Notes under the pieces: generated by a model
Database searches by the model: none
What the model saw: the letters and a program-made list of their open reading frames with translations, nothing else
What the model was told of the DNA's origin: nothing
Program-made: the position numbers and the translations under genes
In this document: piece by piece, positions 60,838-64,000 of the stretch
Layout: the number at the start of each line of letters is the position of its first letter
How positions within the stretch are numbered: the stretch's first letter is position 1
Assembly (NCBI GenBank): GCA_964639665.1
Contig: CAZXEU010000045.1
Location: 1-64,000, forward strand
DNA length: 64,000 nt
Source of the DNA: CAZXEU01 sp964639665
GTDB lineage: Bacteria > Bacteroidota > Rhodothermia > Rhodothermales > Bin80
Reading direction: 5' to 3'

Positions 60838-61866
60838 CTACGGCGTGAACTCGAATACCGTGCCCAGCGTGTCCCCAAGCGCAAACAGGTAGTTGCCCGC
60901 CACATCCAGGTCCCTCCATCGGCCGGGGACCTCAAACGAGTAGGTGTATGATCCGTCGCGCGCGCCAAAAACATCTACAACCGTAGCTCCCCTTTCGGCC
61001 GAAAGGACGCGGGAATCCACATACAGCATTCCTTCGGAATAAGCCAGGATGTACTTCGCAAAAGTCCTCGATTTGAACCGCGTGACCGGCCCACCCATGA
61101 TTTCCAGGGTCTCAAAGACGGGAGGCTCCACCTGGTCCAAGGTCTCCCGGGCATACACGACATCGCCCGACGCAGTAAAGCGGGCAATGAATCCGAAATG
61201 GGTAGGGCTGTAGACCAGGTCGCTGCCCACTGCCACAATTTCGCCGCCAAGGCCAAGCGGCTCCAGATCCGACGTACCAAAAGTTTCGAGCGGCTGGTCC
61301 AATTGCCCGGTTGTGCCAAACATACCTCCATTCCGAGCAAGACTGCTCGCCATGAAGTAGTAGCGGCCTCCATCCGCTATGGCCATACGGAACGGTTGAA
61401 AGTCCAGTGTGAACGTTTCGAGCAATGCTCCATCCGGCCCAAACCTCGCTATTGAGCTCAGGACCGCATCAGGCACCTCGACACCGCCTGTCGCGCCAAT
61501 CGATGGGCGCATCGGATTGGTGAATTCACCCGGCCCTTCTCCTCCTCCATGGCCATAGGTACGGACGAACTCGCCCGAACCGTTAAATTGCTTAACCATC
61601 ATGTCGCCATAGTCCAGAATATAGCTGCCGCCATTGGAGCTCCCGACGATGCTGGATGGCTGGTAGAGAATATGCTCTTCCGAAGCACCCAGTTCGGCTG
61701 CGGCTTCGAGCCCAACCTCTCGCCACTCGCGATCGGTTGTCTCCTGCTCGTAGATGGGATATGGAAAACCCTCGATCTGGCTAAGCACAAGGTTTGTTTC
61801 CGCCCGCTCTGAGCTGCCGCACGCGGCCAGAGCTACAAGGACTACGCACGCAAGTCTATGTTGCAT
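60838..61866 (-). CDS. Six-bladed beta-propeller lipoprotein
   Basis: A 342-residue exported lipoprotein (MQHRLACVVLVALAAC). The body reads as a six-bladed propeller of the 6-bladed/NHL-like type common in Bacteroidota-related bacteria: SYILDYGDMMVKQFNGSGEFVRTYGHGGGEGPGEF, and repeated SIARFGPDGALLETF-like blade ends. No catalytic motif recognised; a binding or sensor role is possible. The longer frame from 61917 adds residues that do not improve the signal. Stands between katG (convergent) and a membrane protein gene, with a 227-base noncoding gap upstream. Confidence 0.8.
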   Translation of the reverse strand: MQHRLACVVLVALAACGSSERAETNLVLSQIEGFPYPIYEQETTDREWREVGLEAAAELGASEEHILYQPSSIVGSSNGGSYILDYGDMMVKQFNGSGEFVRTYGHGGGEGPGEFTNPMRPSIGATGGVEVPDAVLSSIARFGPDGALLETFTLDFQPFRMAIADGGRYYFMASSLARNGGMFGTTGQLDQPLETFGTSDLEPLGLGGEIVAVGSDLVYSPTHFGFIARFTASGDVVYARETLDQVEPPVFETLEIMGGPVTRFKSRTFAKYILAYSEGMLYVDSRVLSAERGATVVDVFGARDGSYTYSFEVPGRWRDLDVAGNYLFALGDTLGTVFEFTP

Positions 61867-62093
61867 TTTCGGGACTCTGCTTTGGCTCAGCAAGAAGGTA
61901 AGGACCGGGTATCTCATCCGCCTCGCAAGACCAAGGCTTGCGTGCTAAGAAGACGCGGCACGCGCGTCCACTTTTTCCGTAGCGTCAAGGGCTGGAAGCC
62001 ACCTGGCGGACAAACGGCCCGGCATTCTCGGAATTGTCTGGAACCCACGTCATGCCGACGCCCGGCTGGAGGCGCCGCCAGCATAAATTCAAC

Positions 62094-62948
62094 TCAGGTC
62101 TCTTTCTCCTGTAACCACAAGGCACGGCCCGCAGCCTCCAGCGAACCGAACCAGCTAACACTCCACAACGCGCCCAGCATGAGGAGCACTTGCTGCAACA
62201 TGAACAGCGCAACAACGGCGCCTTTTCCGCCAGCTGCGAACTGCAACTCCGCCAGGAACGAGAGCGAGAAGCAGCCCAGACCGAAGAGCTTCCATACTCC
62301 GTAGACTAACAGCAATTGTGGCTGCCGCATAACCCCTTCGAATCCGTCCCTGATCGATGAGAGCGTGGAAGCGTCCGCCGTGGCTATGACGGCCCGCGAA
62401 ACAGATCGCAGCACGTCAATTCCGATCAGTGTCGCAAGAAGAGGCAGAGGCAGGCAGACCGCCAAAATCCAGTACGCCGCCACGGGACTCGAGGACGCCC
62501 TGGCGACGCCGACTGCCAGCATCAGCAAAACGGCGCCCAGTACCACTGAAAGCGCCGCGAACAGCATGCCAACCAGGACGCTGCGAAGACCGAAGCGCAC
62601 GGCCCCTCGCCAAAAGGAATGGCCCCTTTCGATTCCTAGAGCATGCACCAGACCCACACCCTTGGCCGCCTTCCACAGCATGACAATGGGAACGAACCAA
62701 AGCAGATGAAGGAAGCTGCGCCCGAGTGATCGGGCTTCCTCGCCCAGAATATCCGCCCACAGCACGATGTCGGAGCCCGCGACCAGGTCGCTGCCAAAGC
62801 CCGTCGGGCCCACTATCGATCCCAGGGAGCGGGCAATCGGCGCTGCGAGCACTGCCGCAAACGCCAGCTGGACGCCATAAATCAGGACCACGAGGTCGAA
62901 GCGGCGCAGGGCACCGCCAAATCCGGCTCGCATCAAGTCCCCGGGCAT
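62094..62948 (-). CDS. Multi-pass membrane protein of unknown function
   Basis: A 284-residue integral membrane protein with about six hydrophobic segments (DLVVLIYGVQLAFAAVLAAPIA, SFLHLLWFVPIVMLW, VLVGMLFAALSVVLGAVLLMLAVGVA, YWILAVCLPLPLLATLIGI, LLVYGVWKLFGLGCFSLSFL, AVVALFMLQQVLLMLGALWSVSW). No family recognised. The chosen ATG overlaps the stop of the peptidase gene by one base (TGATG), so the two are coupled and may work together at the membrane. Confidence 0.75.
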   Translation of the reverse strand: MPGDLMRAGFGGALRRFDLVVLIYGVQLAFAAVLAAPIARSLGSIVGPTGFGSDLVAGSDIVLWADILGEEARSLGRSFLHLLWFVPIVMLWKAAKGVGLVHALGIERGHSFWRGAVRFGLRSVLVGMLFAALSVVLGAVLLMLAVGVARASSSPVAAYWILAVCLPLPLLATLIGIDVLRSVSRAVIATADASTLSSIRDGFEGVMRQPQLLLVYGVWKLFGLGCFSLSFLAELQFAAGGKGAVVALFMLQQVLLMLGALWSVSWFGSLEAAGRALWLQEKET

Positions 62949-64000
62949 CAGAGCCCCGCGATAGGAATTAGCCGCTGAATCCAGACCGCAAGCGTGGTCC
63001 ACGCCTTCAGCTCGAAGGAATCGCTGCCGCCGGACCTCAGCCGGTTGTTCAGCCGGTTTGCGTCCAGCCAAACCTCATTCTCCGGATCCAGGAACACCTC
63101 GGCTACAGGCCGCTCGAATTCCAGCACATGCTCGGCTGCATATCCATCCCAGAGGAAATCCTCCATGCCACCATCCGCAAACCGTACGCGCACCGTCTGC
63201 GGGAATACACCGTCGCCCAGGCGGCCCAGCCGCACCCTCGCGCGGCCCTCGGTGCCCGCCTCAATCGCATCGACCGCGTAGTCCACAACGCTACTGCCGA
63301 AGACGTACTGGGAAAAGAACCAGTCCAGATCCTCGCCCGAGACCTCTTCGGCCACGATCTGAAAGTCCCTGGCGGTCGGATGCCGATAGCGCCACCGGTC
63401 GAAATATGTCCTGAAGACGTCCCGGGTGATCGGCCATCCGAGATAGCCTTCCAGAGTCCGCAGAACGGTTGCCGCCTTCGAATACGAAGCCATCCCGTAG
63501 TCCGCTCCGCTCGCGTACTGCCAGGAATTCGTCTGCAATACCGCCCGGCTCGGCTCGGGCTTCGTGTAATTCAGGCGGTGCATCACGGCATCATCCAGGC
63601 GCAAGCCGGGAATCGCCATCAGGCTGCCCGGGCCGTAGGCTGTGTCCATGATCTTCGCCTCGAAGTAGGAGGTCATGCCCTCATCCAGCCAAGCCTCCTC
63701 AAACTCGTTGGAGGCCAGCAGCCCGTAGAAATACTGATGGCCGAACTCGTGGACGGTAACGACCTCTGGCAGGCGAACCCACGCCGGCATTCCGTAGGTC
63801 GTTCCGCAGGTGATCAGCATGGGATACTCCATGCCGTTGGCACCACCCAGTCCATCCACCAGGGTGAGCTCCGTATACGGATACGGACCCAGGATGTCAT
63901 CGAATGCAGCAAGTGCGGCTTTGGCGGCCCTGAAGTGACGACGTGCCTGCCCCCTGTGCTCCGGCTGCAGCAACAGCCTGAGCGTTACGTGCTCCCATAC
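62948..64000 (-). CDS. M1-family metallopeptidase, partial (N-terminal part beyond the window)
   Basis: C-terminal 350 residues of a zinc aminopeptidase-like protein; the frame is open through the right edge (first residues VWEHVTLRL). The exopeptidase motif GGANGMEYPMLI (GxMEN-like) and zinc site VVTVHEFGHQYFYGLL, with the third ligand Glu in EEAWLDEGMTSYFEAK, are present; SYSKAATVLRTLEGYLG follows as in M1 enzymes. Zinc-ligand spacing is normal. Coupled to a downstream membrane protein by a TGATG overlap. Membrane-associated M1-like proteins of this type are known in related bacteria. The true start is outside the window. Confidence 0.9.
   Translation of the reverse strand, partial: VWEHVTLRLLLQPEHRGQARRHFRAAKAALAAFDDILGPYPYTELTLVDGLGGANGMEYPMLITCGTTYGMPAWVRLPEVVTVHEFGHQYFYGLLASNEFEEAWLDEGMTSYFEAKIMDTAYGPGSLMAIPGLRLDDAVMHRLNYTKPEPSRAVLQTNSWQYASGADYGMASYSKAATVLRTLEGYLGWPITRDVFRTYFDRWRYRHPTARDFQIVAEEVSGEDLDWFFSQYVFGSSVVDYAVDAIEAGTEGRARVRLGRLGDGVFPQTVRVRFADGGMEDFLWDGYAAEHVLEFERPVAEVFLDPENEVWLDANRLNNRLRSGGSDSFELKAWTTLAVWIQRLIPIAGL

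Overview
The window looks like a GC-rich chromosome segment from a member of the Bacteroidota/Rhodothermota side of the tree, probably an aquatic, polymer-degrading heterotroph. The clues are a Por-type (T9SS) C-terminal sorting domain on a WD40 protein, a TonB receptor with an N-terminal carboxypeptidase-like domain, many lipoprotein or twin-arginine secreted enzymes, four type I sulfatases, two large 'PVC-type' dehydrogenase/cytochrome c fusions, ThuA and DUF1080 (3-keto-glycoside hydrolase) proteins and several Gfo/Idh/MocA oxidoreductases. This taxonomic reading is an inference; no rRNA or tRNA gene was recognised.

Layout. 1-11.9 kb: a divergent sulfatase locus. A minus-strand unit (SGNH/PVC dehydrogenase-cytochrome c, sulfatase, TonB receptor that runs off the left edge) faces a plus-strand unit (two sulfatases, CBM9-like protein). 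11.9-14.1 kb: an NrtR-like Nudix/winged-helix regulator divergent from an ARPP-1 (DUF6569) gene, with a clear sigma-70-type promoter overlapped by a 21-bp palindrome. 14.1-16.7 kb: a poorly coding stretch around a Schlafen-AlbA/RecG-like gene broken by two in-frame TAA codons. 16.7-19.1 kb: a DUF1080 plus Gfo/Idh pair on the plus strand.

19.4-35 kb: twelve consecutive minus-strand genes with mostly 0-50 bp spacing: a LarA-like racemase, three Tat-exported xylose-isomerase-like TIM barrels, a PhoD-like phosphatase, a 3-hydroxyisobutyrate-dehydrogenase-type reductase, a propeller lactonase, Gfo/Idh, a small DMT permease, an aldo/keto reductase, an FG-GAP/double-DUF1080 protein and a ThuA/sorbosone dehydrogenase/CBM fusion. 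Together they suggest oxidative, keto-sugar-type breakdown of glycosides and sugar acids, with the first steps outside the cytoplasm. A fourth sulfatase diverges from its head.

37-52 kb: a T9SS WD40 protein, an SDR, a DUF2911 protein, an amidohydrolase, a PhyH dioxygenase paired with the second PVC dehydrogenase, an MFS transporter, a two-domain FAD/Fe-S dehydrogenase and a sorbosone-dehydrogenase lipoprotein. 52-57 kb: housekeeping genes, namely ruvB, which carries a 234-residue mini-intein exactly inside the Walker A loop, then rpoN and a cysteine-desulfurase-like aminotransferase. 57-64 kb: a small orphan ORF, katG, a propeller lipoprotein, a membrane protein and an M1-family peptidase cut by the right edge.

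Most notable: the RuvB P-loop intein; the Nudix regulator/operator/ARPP-1 module, whose regulator keeps an intact catalytic Nudix box; the long keto-sugar operon; and a sulfatase with a CxAxR rather than CxPxR maturation motif.
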